A DNA stretch of 64,000 nucleotides from an uncultured Bacteroidia bacterium (GTDB taxonomy: Bacteria > Bacteroidota > Bacteroidia > Bacteroidales > UBA932). Shown here one piece after another: positions 17,830-26,584 of this stretch. Position 1 is the first letter of the stretch. Each line of letters begins with the position of its first letter. A program made the translations under genes and the position numbers. Where the stretch lies: assembly GCA_902789445.1 (NCBI GenBank), contig CADAOB010000008.1, forward strand, positions 1 through 64,000, given 5' to 3'. The notes below the pieces were generated by a model. That model was given only the letters and a program-made list of their open reading frames with translations. It made no database searches and was not told the origin of the DNA.

Positions 17830-18257
17830 AAATCGGATTTGCATCGGATCACGCCGGCTATGAATACAAGCAGGCGCTAATCGCTTACCTGCGGCGGAAA
17901 GGCTATTCCGTCGTGGATTACGGGACACACGGAACGGCGAGCGTCGATTATCCCGACTTCGCCCACGCCCTGGCCGAAGGCATCGAGAAAGGCGAAGTCG
18001 ATCTGGGCATCGCCCTGTGCGGGACCGGCAACGGCATGGCCATGAGCCTGAACCACCATCCGGCCATCCGCGCCGGCCTGGCGTGGAACCGCGAGATCGG
18101 CGCCCTGGTCAAGCAGCACAACAACGCCAACGTGCTGGTCATGCCCGCCCGCTTCATCACCCTTACCATGGCCCGGCTTATCGTCAAGACCTGGCTTGAA
18201 ACCGAATTTGAAGGTGGAAGACACCAGCGCCGCATCGACAAGATACCTTGTGCTTGA
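17826..18257 (+). CDS. rpiB: Ribose-5-phosphate isomerase B
   Basis: Interconverts ribose-5-phosphate and ribulose-5-phosphate in the pentose phosphate pathway. The 143-residue product matches the RpiB/LacAB family: N-terminal KIGFASDHAGYEYK (substrate loop), the catalytic-cysteine segment GIALCGTGNGMAMS near residue 65, and HNNANVLVMPARFIT. It overlaps gltX by ATGA. An allose-phosphate isomerase activity cannot be excluded from sequence. Confidence 0.93.
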   Translation: MKIGFASDHAGYEYKQALIAYLRRKGYSVVDYGTHGTASVDYPDFAHALAEGIEKGEVDLGIALCGTGNGMAMSLNHHPAIRAGLAWNREIGALVKQHNNANVLVMPARFITLTMARLIVKTWLETEFEGGRHQRRIDKIPCA

Positions 18258-18276
18258 CGGCTGTCCCGTCGAAGAG

Positions 18277-19044
18277 ATGGCGGCCTTTTTTGAGGCCCAC
18301 CTCACGCACAACCTGGCGGATTATCCCGACGGGATTGTCATTCCTTTCGACAAACCCTACCGCTGGACCTCCGCCGACCTGGTGCGCAAATGCAAGTTTA
18401 CCCTGCAGAAACAATTTGGCCTCCGCAAGTTGAAGGTCGGCCATGCCGGCACCCTTGACCCGCTCGCCACGGGCTTGCTACTGGTGTGCATCGGCAAGGC
18501 CACCAAGCTTGCGGAGGTGCTGCAGGCGTCGGAGAAGGAATATGTGGCGACCGTGGAATTCGGTGCGACGACAGCCTCCTACGACCTGGAACAGCCCATC
18601 GACCAGTATTTTCCCTACGAGCACATCGACGAAGCGGCGGTCCGCGTCGTCCTGCCGCAGTTTGTCGGGCCGCAGGACCAGGTACCGCCGGTCTTCTCGG
18701 CCAAGATCGTGAACGGCCTGCGTGCCTACGAGTATGCCCGCAGCGGCGAGCCGCTGGAGCTGCGCACCAACCGGATCGAGATCTACGACATCCAGCTGGA
18801 AAACTTCACGCTGCACAATGAAATGGCCGGTGACGGCTACGTCGTCGATGAGGTCGTCCGGCACGTCCACAACTATCACACCTCGAGCGTCACCGACGGT
18901 TCGCGTCCCGCCGCGCAGCTGCGCATCCGCTGCTCCCGCGGCACCTACATCCGTTCCCTGGCCCGCGACCTGGGCCTCGCCCTGGGCTCCGGCGCCTACC
19001 TCACCGCCCTGCGCCGCACCGCCTCCGGCGACTTCCGCCTCTGA
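18277..19044 (+). CDS. truB: tRNA pseudouridine(55) synthase TruB
   Basis: Makes pseudouridine 55 in the T loop of tRNAs. The catalytic motif GHAGTLDPLATG places the nucleophilic aspartate at residue 61 of the 255-residue product; FDKPYRWTSADLVRK precedes it, and the C-terminal part has CSRGTYIRSLARDLG. The reading frame is open back to a TTG at 18196 inside rpiB; ATG at 18277 is preferred because it is the first ATG, lies 19 bases after rpiB and precedes the conserved DKP block by about 25 residues. GTG at 18250 is an alternative. It is the last gene of the dcw-led run. Confidence 0.92.
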   Translation: MAAFFEAHLTHNLADYPDGIVIPFDKPYRWTSADLVRKCKFTLQKQFGLRKLKVGHAGTLDPLATGLLLVCIGKATKLAEVLQASEKEYVATVEFGATTASYDLEQPIDQYFPYEHIDEAAVRVVLPQFVGPQDQVPPVFSAKIVNGLRAYEYARSGEPLELRTNRIEIYDIQLENFTLHNEMAGDGYVVDEVVRHVHNYHTSSVTDGSRPAAQLRIRCSRGTYIRSLARDLGLALGSGAYLTALRRTASGDFRL

Positions 19045-19246
19045 CATTCCCGGCCAAGACGGTGGCGATGAACAGACCGGCCGGCTTACAGGCCCTGGAG
19101 AACTGGCACACAACTATCTGACTAACAGCAGAATAAAAGTATTACCTATACAGCTTCGCGCATAGGCTATTCAAGTAACTACCTAACATTCAAAACATTG
19201 AGCGCCAACAACGGAACCGGCGCAGCAAGCGAATCAGCAGGAAAAA

Positions 19247-19906
19247 ATGCGTATCCTCTGTTACATACCGATGCTGGAGGGGCAGACCGGCGAGGTGCAG
19301 CAATGGCTCGCAGGCGTCCGGAAAAGCTATGGCGTCATCCCGGTCATGCTGCCGGCCGTCGCCTGGAACGATGACTTGACGCCCTGGCCGGCAGGACCTA
19401 TTTTCAAAAAGGGTAAGTCTTTCGCGGGTGAGGCGGAAGCCTACCTGAGCCGGCTCGCAGCCGAGATCATTCCCGGCCTGGAGAAGGAATTGGAGATCGT
19501 GCCGGAAGAGCGATGGTTTGTCGGCGTATCGCTGGCAGGGCTCTTCGGCGTATGGTCAGCTGCCCGGATGAGGCTCTTTACGCGCGTGGCCGCCATTTCC
19601 GGTTCCTTCTGGTATCCGGCGTTCACCGACTGGCTGCCCCGGCAGACTGTCACGGCGAAGCAAGTGTATCTCTCGCTGGGAGACAAGGAGCCGCAAAGCA
19701 AGAATCCGCATCTGAAGCAGATCGGCATCCAGACAGAAGCCGTCCGCAGCATCCTCCAGGCGAAAGGCATCCCGACAACCTTCGAATGGACCGAAGGCAG
19801 CCACTTCGCCCCCATCATCCCCCGCCTGAACAAAGCGCTGGCCGCCCTGGCCGACAGTTTCCGCTGCAACGGACACATCTGTCAATCAACGACTTACACA
19901 ACCTGA
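19247..19906 (+). CDS. Alpha/beta-hydrolase, esterase-D-like
   Basis: A 219-residue cytoplasmic hydrolase without signal peptide. The nucleophile elbow GVSLAG puts the catalytic serine at 95; D146 (SLGDKE) and H186 (EGSHF) complete a plausible triad, and AAISGSFWYPAF resembles the esterase D family. The substrate is unknown. The final 15 or so residues (from about 205, RCNGHICQSTTYTT) are encoded by the dispersed repeat at 19858-19976, so the original C-terminus was probably replaced or trimmed. About 200 bases without visible features separate it from truB. Confidence 0.8.
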   Translation: MRILCYIPMLEGQTGEVQQWLAGVRKSYGVIPVMLPAVAWNDDLTPWPAGPIFKKGKSFAGEAEAYLSRLAAEIIPGLEKELEIVPEERWFVGVSLAGLFGVWSAARMRLFTRVAAISGSFWYPAFTDWLPRQTVTAKQVYLSLGDKEPQSKNPHLKQIGIQTEAVRSILQAKGIPTTFEWTEGSHFAPIIPRLNKALAALADSFRCNGHICQSTTYTT

Positions 19907-19976
19907 CCCCTCCATCCCGGAGGGGTATCAACTTACATAAACAACTGATACTCAGCTGCGTCCGTTGCAGCGGAAA
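19858..19976 (-). repeat. Dispersed palindromic element, copy C, best terminal inverted repeats
   Basis: The ends TTTCCGCTGCAACGGAC (19858) and GTCCGTTGCAGCGGAAA (to 19976) are inverted repeats of about 17 bp. The interior contains the hairpin CCCCTCC with GGAGGGG and the GTTTATGTAAGTTGATA-type segment shared, in opposite orientation, with the copies at 735-851 and 31468-31584. The element overlaps the 3' end of the esterase gene and stops about 12 bases before the phosphatase start. Confidence 0.75.
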
Positions 19977-19988
19977 ATCGCCATGCTT

Positions 19989-21299
19989 ATGAAAAAAACG
20001 AAAACGCTCCTGTTCCTGCTATTTGCTTTGTGCAGCCTGTCACAATGCACGACGACTGAGGACGAAATCTACCATATCGTGACGACGGTCTGCGAAGATG
20101 CTGCGACCGGCGTGACGGTCAATTATCATTGCAGCCGGTCGGACAGTTATGTACTGGTGACACAAGCAGACGACAGCACTTTCCGGCATGCGAAGAAGTT
20201 CAAACCGGTCAGCCGCCCGTGGAGCACCGCCGGAATTGAAAACACTTCGACCGAATCCACTTTCTACACGAAAGAACGCTTCGTCTGCCATGCGACGCTC
20301 AGCGGGCTGGAAGCCGACTCACGCTACATCTACCGGATTGTCGCAGGCCGGACCCGGTCCGATGTCCGGCGCTTCAAGACGGCCGGAGAGAAAGGGGCTT
20401 GGAATTTCGTGGCCTTCACGGATTTCCAGCATCGGGAGAATCCCGTGACGCTGCCGCTGATCCAGACCATGAAAGAAATCGCCGGTGACCCGTCGCTGGT
20501 GGTCTGCAGCGGCGATCACATCGACGTGGCCGGCAATGAGTACGAATGGACGTTCCTGCTTGACAACGCGGTCTTTCGCGACTTCGTCTATGCCGCCTCG
20601 CCGGGCGACCATGCCTACTGGGCCAGCGACCGCACGCCGGACGGACACTACCCGCAGTACGACAAGCCCCATACTTTCGTCAACCTGTTCAAATTCCCCG
20701 ACAACGGTGCCGCGTCAAGTCCGGGCAGCTCCTACTGGTTCCGCTACAACAATGTGCTCTTCGTCGCGCTTGACATGCACAACTCCAATCTTTCAGCCGG
20801 TCCCCGTTTCGACGACCAGGCCGCCTGGTTTGCGCAGACAATGGACCGCCTGCAGGGGACATACCAGTATCTCGTCGTCTTGATGCACAAGTCGGTCTTC
20901 GGTTCCGACCGGGTTGACGCGGCCGTCGCCCGCAACATCCGGCCGCAATGGGCGCCGATTTTCCAGAAATATGGCGTCGATCTGGTCCTGAGCGGCCACG
21001 ACCATATCTATTCCCGCACGTATGCCCTTGACGGCGACCGCCGGGCGGAGGATCCGGCCCGCGGTACTTTCTATCTCGACATGGGCTCCAGCGGCGACAA
21101 ATGGCGTTCCCCCGACGAATCCCTCGTGGAAGGCGATGCGCTGCACGCGCGTGTCATTGACCTGAAGGCCAGCACGCAAAGCTGCGCCTGCAACATCGAA
21201 GTCGACGCCCGCGAAATGCATGTAACCGTCTACGACCAGCACGCCCAAGTCATAGACCGCTTCACAACGCATCCGGCTCGATTCCGCAAAATGAACTAA
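19989..21299 (+). CDS. Secreted lipoprotein metallophosphoesterase, purple acid phosphatase-like
   Basis: A 436-residue lipoprotein: signal peptide MKKTKTLLFLLFALCSLSQC with the lipobox cysteine at 20, an N-terminal fibronectin-like domain (about 25-125), then a calcineurin-like phosphatase domain. Metal-site motifs are visible in order: FTDFQ, CSGDHIDVAG, SPGDHAYW, LMHKSVFG and SGHDHIYSR (H337, H339). GDHAY replaces the usual GNHE. It probably hydrolyses phosphoesters at the cell surface or in the periplasm. ATG at 19989 is preferred over ATG at 19983 because it gives a normal signal peptide. Confidence 0.85.
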   Translation: MKKTKTLLFLLFALCSLSQCTTTEDEIYHIVTTVCEDAATGVTVNYHCSRSDSYVLVTQADDSTFRHAKKFKPVSRPWSTAGIENTSTESTFYTKERFVCHATLSGLEADSRYIYRIVAGRTRSDVRRFKTAGEKGAWNFVAFTDFQHRENPVTLPLIQTMKEIAGDPSLVVCSGDHIDVAGNEYEWTFLLDNAVFRDFVYAASPGDHAYWASDRTPDGHYPQYDKPHTFVNLFKFPDNGAASSPGSSYWFRYNNVLFVALDMHNSNLSAGPRFDDQAAWFAQTMDRLQGTYQYLVVLMHKSVFGSDRVDAAVARNIRPQWAPIFQKYGVDLVLSGHDHIYSRTYALDGDRRAEDPARGTFYLDMGSSGDKWRSPDESLVEGDALHARVIDLKASTQSCACNIEVDAREMHVTVYDQHAQVIDRFTTHPARFRKMN

Positions 21300-21304
21300 C
21301 AGCT

Positions 21305-21338
21305 TTAGTTGTATATCAAATCTTTTTCGTTATCTTTG
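21305..21338 (+). promoter_or_regulatory. Promoter of the first blaI-M56 module
   Basis: TATCTTTG (TAnnTTTG) at 21331-21338, preceded by TTAGTTG about 20 bases upstream, in the 55-base gap before the BlaI-type repressor gene. It leaves a leader of only about 10 bases. Confidence 0.55.
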
Positions 21339-21354
21339 CAAAAAAAGGGGCCGC

Positions 21355-21726
21355 ATGCGAAGACTGACGAAAAAAGAAGAAATCATTATGGAGCGTTTCT
21401 GGGAGCGGGGTGCGCTGTTCGTCCGGGAACTGCGCGAGACCTATCCCGATCCCAAACCGCATTTCAATACCCTTTCCACCCAGGTGCGGACGCTGGAATC
21501 CGCCGGATTCCTGACGCACAAGGCCTATGGGCCCACCTTCCAGTACTATGCCGCCGTCTCCCGCGAGGAGTATCAGGAGTCATCCCTATCGGGACTGGTG
21601 GACAAACTCTTCAACAATTCCTATCTTCAGGTCGTATCGGCCTTCGTCAAGGAAGACAAGGTCACGGTCGAGGAACTGAAGGGACTCATCCAGGAAATTG
21701 AAAACCAGCAGCAGGAAGAAGTATGA
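21355..21726 (+). CDS. BlaI/MecI/CopY-family transcriptional repressor
   Basis: A 123-residue winged-helix repressor. The DNA-binding half (LTKKEEIIMERFWERG, YPDPKPHFNTLSTQVRTLE) matches BlaI/MecI, and the C-terminal helices (LVDKLFNNSYLQVVSAF) match the dimerisation region. It overlaps the M56 peptidase gene by ATGA; in this type of pair the membrane peptidase senses a signal and inactivates the repressor. The nearest regulated genes would be its own operon. It is clearly related to the repressor at 24938-25300. Confidence 0.92.
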   Translation: MRRLTKKEEIIMERFWERGALFVRELRETYPDPKPHFNTLSTQVRTLESAGFLTHKAYGPTFQYYAAVSREEYQESSLSGLVDKLFNNSYLQVVSAFVKEDKVTVEELKGLIQEIENQQQEEV

Positions 21727-23033
21727 CCGCCTTTCTCCTCTATCTCGTGAAGGCCGCCCTGGCCACGGCGCTGCTCTATCTCGTGTATCCTGCGACGATC
21801 AAGGGCAGCACCCTGCACCGCGCCGGGCGGGCCTATCTGCTCGCCGCCGCGGCAGCCGGCTGCCTGCTTCCGCTGCTGACATTTCATTTCCACCGGACAC
21901 TTACGCTGGAGGAAGTCAGCCGGATCGCAGACCTGACGCCCTCGTCCGTCCCGGCCATTCCGGCCATTCCGACTGCGGAACAGATCGACCTGTCCGCCGG
22001 ACACAACGGGGCATCCCTGCTTCTGGCCTTCTATCTCGCAGGCGCGGCCTGGACGGCCGTCCGCCTGCTGGCCGCGCATAGCCGTGTCCTGCGCATCATA
22101 CGCCGCAGCGAACGGATTGCCGCGGACGGAAAAGCCGTCACGGTTCGCACAGACGATCCGATAGCGCCCTGCAGCTGGATGCACTACATCCTCCTCCCCC
22201 GCCGGCAATCCGGCGCAGGATGGGAGGAACTGCTCGCCCACGAACGCGCACACGTAGCCCTGCACCACAGCGCGGACCTGCTGCTGGTCGATCTGGTCGG
22301 CATCCTGCAATGGTTCAACCCTGCCATCCGCTGGCTGCGGACCGACTTGTGCACCCTGCACGAGTACCAGGCCGACGAGGCCGTGCTGCGCGGCGGTGCC
22401 CAACGGAAAGCCTACCAGTACCTGCTGCTGCAACATAGTCTCACCGTACGCGGACTGGCCGTCGTGGGGCGTTTCGGGAGCAGCAGACTCAAAGCACGCA
22501 TCCGGATGATGGGCCAGCCGCGTACCGCTCTGCGCAAAGGCTGGCTGCTGCTCTGCGCCCTGCCGGTACTCTGCACGGTCCTGCTAGCCAACGTCCGCAT
22601 AGAGAGCGAAAGGTACAATGCCCAACGCCCACCCCTGCTGCTTTTCGAGCACGAATCGGTCTCCCTGGAAGAACTGTTGCAGGCGCAGGACCTCGAAGGC
22701 GGTACGATCCGCGTCATCCCGCCGGAAGAGGCCGCCCGCTTCTGCGGACGCCACATTCCGGGCGGAATCCTGAGCATCACGCCGCCAGTGCCGCAGACAA
22801 GCGACGGACGCATTTCCTTCCACCTGGTTCCCGGATTCGACCTGACCGATCCGGACCAGTTTCCGCTCCTGCTGGTCAACGGGGTGGAATTCCCCTACCT
22901 CCGGCGGAAAGAATTCCAGGGCAGCCGATGGGCGTGGAAATGGTTCGCCTACCTGCACCCAGACCAGGCCGTCCCCATTTACGGAGAAAAGGCCCACAAC
23001 GGGGCTTTTATCCTCAACGTAGAACTGCTTTAG
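21723..23033 (+). CDS. M56-family (BlaR1-like) membrane metallopeptidase
   Basis: A 436-residue membrane protein with about four transmembrane helices in the first 300 residues and a zinc-protease motif H173-E-R-A-H177 (LLAHERAHVALHH), followed by WFNPAIRWLR and the third ligand region HEYQADEAVL. It lacks the penicillin-binding sensor domain of BlaR1; the periplasmic C-terminus of about 150 residues (from about 290) has no domain I recognise. Coupled to the BlaI-type gene by a 4-base overlap, it should be the signal-dependent partner of that repressor. Confidence 0.88.
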   Translation: MTAFLLYLVKAALATALLYLVYPATIKGSTLHRAGRAYLLAAAAAGCLLPLLTFHFHRTLTLEEVSRIADLTPSSVPAIPAIPTAEQIDLSAGHNGASLLLAFYLAGAAWTAVRLLAAHSRVLRIIRRSERIAADGKAVTVRTDDPIAPCSWMHYILLPRRQSGAGWEELLAHERAHVALHHSADLLLVDLVGILQWFNPAIRWLRTDLCTLHEYQADEAVLRGGAQRKAYQYLLLQHSLTVRGLAVVGRFGSSRLKARIRMMGQPRTALRKGWLLLCALPVLCTVLLANVRIESERYNAQRPPLLLFEHESVSLEELLQAQDLEGGTIRVIPPEEAARFCGRHIPGGILSITPPVPQTSDGRISFHLVPGFDLTDPDQFPLLLVNGVEFPYLRRKEFQGSRWAWKWFAYLHPDQAVPIYGEKAHNGAFILNVELL

Positions 23034-23037
23034 CCTT

Positions 23038-23880
23038 ATGGAAACACGATTCATCCGCTGCCTGTGCCTGCTGCTTGCGCTCCTCGCGCTGGTTTCTTGC
23101 AAAAAAGATGACGAGGACCCGTCCCCGTTCAAGGCGTCCGACGGAAATTACGGCACCACCCTGAAACTGCTCAATGAAAAGCAAAAACACATTTATCGGT
23201 TCAGCACCAGCCCGGAGGAAGAAAACCGGGGCATCCGGGAGCTCAACGAAGAACGCCTGCGGCTGGCCTGCATCTACGCCTCCGCCAACTCGGAAGCCCT
23301 GAAGATGGTGAAGAACGAGGCCGGCAAGCTCAGCCGGGAGCAGATGATGGAGGTTTATAACTCGCTGGCGCCCGCAATGCAGAAGCGACAGCTGGGCAAG
23401 GCGATGAAGGCGTATGCCAAAAAGGAGGGCGTGCTGGTCGGAGACCCGCTGCCGCACTTCGACGGCGTCGGGGTGGACGGCAAGCCTTTCGACTGGTCGG
23501 TGACCGAAGGGAAGCGCGTCCTGCTCATCTACGAGGGATGGGGCTATCTGAAGCGCAGCTCGCATTTCTGGTTCAAGGACCTGCTTGCCGCCACCGATCG
23601 CGACAGCCTGGCCGTGGTGGCCTACGTCTATGCCGCCTCGATGGCCGAGCTGCAGAAACGGGTCAAAGCCTTCCAACTGGAACCCTACCTGGTCATTTCG
23701 GACCTGCAGGGCAAGGAAGGGCCGCTCGACAAGAAGATGGGAATCAAGGGAATTCCAACCTATTACTATACCGACCAGCAGGGACGGGTGCGCCGCGTGG
23801 TCGCGGGCTTCGATCCGGATCGTTTTATGATGGAAACCGGCCTCTCCCCGCTGTGGGGTGAGAGCTGGATTGATAAATAG
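23038..23880 (+). CDS. Thioredoxin-fold lipoprotein lacking the CxxC motif
   Basis: A 280-residue lipoprotein (LALLALVSC, cysteine at 20). After a helical N-terminal part, residues about 135-275 read as an AhpC/TlpA thioredoxin fold: GDPLPHFDGVGVDGKPFDWS, VLLIYEGWGYLKRSSHFW, then MGIKGIPTYYYTDQQGRV with the cis-proline GIPT. Where TlpA proteins have WCxxC, this one has WGYLK, so redox activity is unlikely; binding or a structural role is possible. It lies 4 bases after the M56 gene, and its stop codon touches the stop of the convergent gene at 23881. Confidence 0.75.
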   Translation: METRFIRCLCLLLALLALVSCKKDDEDPSPFKASDGNYGTTLKLLNEKQKHIYRFSTSPEEENRGIRELNEERLRLACIYASANSEALKMVKNEAGKLSREQMMEVYNSLAPAMQKRQLGKAMKAYAKKEGVLVGDPLPHFDGVGVDGKPFDWSVTEGKRVLLIYEGWGYLKRSSHFWFKDLLAATDRDSLAVVAYVYAASMAELQKRVKAFQLEPYLVISDLQGKEGPLDKKMGIKGIPTYYYTDQQGRVRRVVAGFDPDRFMMETGLSPLWGESWIDK

Positions 23881-24831
23881 CTATAAATGCTGCTGGAGGT
23901 AGGCGTCGAACTGGTCGTAGCAGATGCCCAGCTGGCGGATGGCTTCCAATGACTTCTCGGGCTTGTCCTGCATCGTGACGCCGACGACTTTCAAGCCTTT
24001 GTCCCCGTATTTCCGGGCCAGTCTGATCACGTTGGGCGTCTCTTCGCGGCAGGGGCCGCACCACGAGGCCCAGAAATCGAGCAGCACCCACTGTCCCTGG
24101 CCGACAAGCGCGTTGCAGGCCGCAACAGCCTCGACGCTCTCGCGCGAAACGACGGTACCGTCGTCGGCTATCCGGACGTATTCGGCAGCGCCGGTTTCTT
24201 TTTGGGAAGCCGTCAGGAAGAGCAAGCTTTGCATCAGTTTTTCATCTTCCTGAATGAAATCCGCCCCCTGAGCCAAGAGCTCCTGCAAGGCTTCGACATC
24301 TTTTTCTTCCAGCAGTCCCGCGTGCAGCCGGAGGGCCTGCAGGCCCACGGCATCCCGCGTGTGCGCCAGGTAGGTATTTCGCGTCAAGTCGCGAAGCTGC
24401 TGCATGGGATCCCCGTCACCCGGTTCCATGAAGATACTGTCCAATTTCTTCAACAGGGTACTCATCTCTTGCGTCAGCGGGCTGCCTTCGGATGAGCTGT
24501 CGTCCAGGTTGACGCGCATTTTTCCTGTGTCGGCGACGATCTCCATCACATAATTGAAAACACCGCCGTCACCCAGCGGTTTTCCACTGGCATCGTGAAT
24601 CTCGATCCGCAGGCTTTTCTCGGGATTCTGCGGGGTGTGCAGGACAAAGGAGCCCTTGTCGATCCGGCAGCTGTCGAGCGGTATATCGATGTCAAACAGG
24701 ACAGCCTGATAGGTTTGTGAAGCATCCGGTACAGACACGCTTCCCGTAATGGTGCAATTCTTTTCTGCCGAGCAGGACAGCAGCAGCACAAGGGTGGATG
24801 CGAAGGCTAAGCATCTTATTACATCTTTCAT
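23881..24831 (-). CDS. TlpA-like thiol-disulfide lipoprotein (DUF4369 plus thioredoxin), C-terminally short
   Basis: A 316-residue lipoprotein (LVLLLSC) with a DUF4369-type N-terminal domain (CTITGSVSVPDASQTYQAVLF) and a C-terminal thioredoxin domain with intact WASWCGPCREETPNV. The protein stops about 35 residues after a VVGVTMQDK strand, before the cis-proline strand that completes the fold in TlpA/ResA proteins. Either it is truncated or the end is unusual. ATG at 24831 is chosen for the signal peptide; the frame is open further upstream only into the neighbouring promoter region. It diverges from the second blaI module. Confidence 0.8.
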   Translation of the reverse strand: MKDVIRCLAFASTLVLLLSCSAEKNCTITGSVSVPDASQTYQAVLFDIDIPLDSCRIDKGSFVLHTPQNPEKSLRIEIHDASGKPLGDGGVFNYVMEIVADTGKMRVNLDDSSSEGSPLTQEMSTLLKKLDSIFMEPGDGDPMQQLRDLTRNTYLAHTRDAVGLQALRLHAGLLEEKDVEALQELLAQGADFIQEDEKLMQSLLFLTASQKETGAAEYVRIADDGTVVSRESVEAVAACNALVGQGQWVLLDFWASWCGPCREETPNVIRLARKYGDKGLKVVGVTMQDKPEKSLEAIRQLGICYDQFDAYLQQHL

Positions 24832-24900
24832 GGCGAGGCTTTTTTCACGAACAATTTTCGTTATTTTACTAAAAAATTTAGGAATTACAGAATAAAGTCG

Positions 24901-24908
24901 TATCTTTG
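24901..24908 (+). promoter_or_regulatory. Promoter -7 box of the second blaI-M56 module
   Basis: TATCTTTG directly in the AT-rich 106-base region between the divergent TlpA-like and BlaI-type genes. The leader to the ATG is about 29 bases. The same box occurs before the first module. Confidence 0.5.
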
Positions 24909-24937
24909 CTGTCGAGAAACTCCATAAACCGCTGAAA

Positions 24938-25300
24938 ATGGAAAAACTGACTGCAAAAGAAGAAGAGGTGCTGCGGCTCATCTGGGCGCACGGACCGGTG
25001 TTCATCCAGGACCTGCTCAAATATTATCCCGATCCCAAACCGCACTACAATACCGTCGCGACCCAGGTCGGATTCCTGGAGGAGAAGGGATATGTGGCCC
25101 GCGAGAAATTCGCCAATGCCTACCGCTATCACGCACTGGTGGATGAGCGCGGCTTCGCCGACCTGGTGATTTCCGACACGGTGCAGAAATTCTATGACAA
25201 CTCCTACGCAAGCGTGGTCTCCCGCTTCGTGGAAGAGGAAAAGATGGACCTTGACGAACTCAAGGCCTTAATCGCTCAGATTGAAAACGGACAGAAATGA
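24938..25300 (+). CDS. BlaI/MecI/CopY-family transcriptional repressor (second module)
   Basis: A 120-residue winged-helix repressor. LTAKEEEVLRLIWAHG, YPDPKPHYNTVATQVGFLEEKGY and VQKFYDNSYASVVSRF correspond segment by segment to the repressor at 21355-21726. It overlaps the following M56 gene by ATGA. The two modules are probably an old duplication with diverged sensors. Confidence 0.93.
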   Translation: MEKLTAKEEEVLRLIWAHGPVFIQDLLKYYPDPKPHYNTVATQVGFLEEKGYVAREKFANAYRYHALVDERGFADLVISDTVQKFYDNSYASVVSRFVEEEKMDLDELKALIAQIENGQK

Positions 25301-26583
25301 ACGCGTTTACCCTCTATCTGCTCAAAAGCACGCTGCTGCTGGCCGTGTTCGACGCTTTCTTCCTGCTGGTGATGCGTCGGAGCGGATGGTTCCGGTTCAA
25401 CCGGATCGTCCTGCTCGCCGGCAGCGCGGCGTGCCTGCTGCTGCCGCTCATTCCCATCCACGTGAGTGTGCCGACGGTCTATTCCGTCTGGCTGGAACCG
25501 GCGGTGATCGGAGCCGGCGGGCTTGCCGCAGCGTCGGAAACCATCGACAGCTCGACCCGTGCCGCAGCCGCCATCCCGTGGCCGGCAATGGCGCTGGCCG
25601 TATATGTCCTCGGCGCTGCTGTGGCATTGGGCTCCTATGTCCGTTCCTATGGCGCGATGTTCCGGCTGCTTCGCCGCAATCCGGGCGCGCGCCGCGACGG
25701 CTACACGCTTCATCTGGTCGACCGGGAGATCCCCTCGTTCAGCTGGATGCGGCACATTGCCGTCAATCGCGACGACTACGCACGCTATCCAGCCATTTTT
25801 ACGCACGAGCGGGCGCACGTCCGCTGCGGGCATTCCGTGGATCTGTTGCTCGTTTCGCTCCTGACCGTCTTCCAGTGGTTCAACCCGCTGGTATGGATCT
25901 GCCGCGGCGAACTCAAGCTGCTCCACGAATACGAAGCCGACGACTTCGTCCTCAACCAAGGCATCGATGCAACGCAATACCAATTATTACTCGTGAAAAA
26001 AGCCGTGGGGGAAAAGCGTTTCCTCCTGGCCAACGGCTTCAATCACGCCCAACTCAAAAACCGTATTACCATGATGCAGATCACTTACAAGGCAGCCTGG
26101 AAAAAACTTTCCCTGCTGCTCCTCCTACCGCTGCTGGCCGGCACGACGCTGCTCCTCGCCGAGCGCGTCACGCCTGCTGCCGATGTAATCCCTCTTGCCG
26201 AAGAACCGGTTGTCGCGCCTTCCGAAGTCCTGCCGGAGCCTCCTCCGGAGGCACCTGTCAAATACTCCTTGCTGGAGACCAAGCCCCGCTTTCAGGATGG
26301 AGATGTAAGCCAGTTCTCCCATTGGGTCAACGAGCATCTCAAGTATCCCAAAGAGGCGGTCAAAGATTCCCTCCAAGGCCGCGTGACCTTGCAGTTCACC
26401 ATTGAGAAAGACGGCAGTGTGACGGACGTCCACGTTCTCCGCGGCTGTGCTTCCATCCTCGATGAAGAAGCCGTCCGCGTCGTGAGCCAGTCCCCCAAAT
26501 GGGCCCCCGGTCTCATCAAGGGCGAACCTGTCCGCGTGGTTTTCAATTTCCCCGTCGTCTTCCAATTGTCGAAGAAGAAGTAG
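25297..26583 (+). CDS. M56-family membrane metallopeptidase fused to a TonB C-terminal domain
   Basis: A 428-residue protein. The N-terminal membrane part (helices in the first 125 residues and around 265-285) includes the zinc-protease motif H170-E-R-A-H174, QWFNPLVWICRGELKLLHEYEADD. Residues about 330-425 are a TonB C-terminal domain: FSHWVNEHLKYPKEAV, GRVTLQFTIEKDGSV, DEEAVRVVSQSPKWAPG. A Pro/Glu-rich linker joins them. In Bacteroidota such fusions may link the sensor to outer-membrane receptors, which is an inference here. It is coupled to blaI upstream and lies 1 base before the TPR gene. Confidence 0.9.
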   Translation: MNAFTLYLLKSTLLLAVFDAFFLLVMRRSGWFRFNRIVLLAGSAACLLLPLIPIHVSVPTVYSVWLEPAVIGAGGLAAASETIDSSTRAAAAIPWPAMALAVYVLGAAVALGSYVRSYGAMFRLLRRNPGARRDGYTLHLVDREIPSFSWMRHIAVNRDDYARYPAIFTHERAHVRCGHSVDLLLVSLLTVFQWFNPLVWICRGELKLLHEYEADDFVLNQGIDATQYQLLLVKKAVGEKRFLLANGFNHAQLKNRITMMQITYKAAWKKLSLLLLLPLLAGTTLLLAERVTPAADVIPLAEEPVVAPSEVLPEPPPEAPVKYSLLETKPRFQDGDVSQFSHWVNEHLKYPKEAVKDSLQGRVTLQFTIEKDGSVTDVHVLRGCASILDEEAVRVVSQSPKWAPGLIKGEPVRVVFNFPVVFQLSKKK

Positions 26584-26584
26584 G

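Noticed and set aside
21723..26583. Beta-lactam resistance (blaR1/mecR1) operon
   Set aside because: Neither M56 protein has a penicillin-binding sensor domain and no beta-lactamase gene is nearby; these are generic BlaI-M56 modules.
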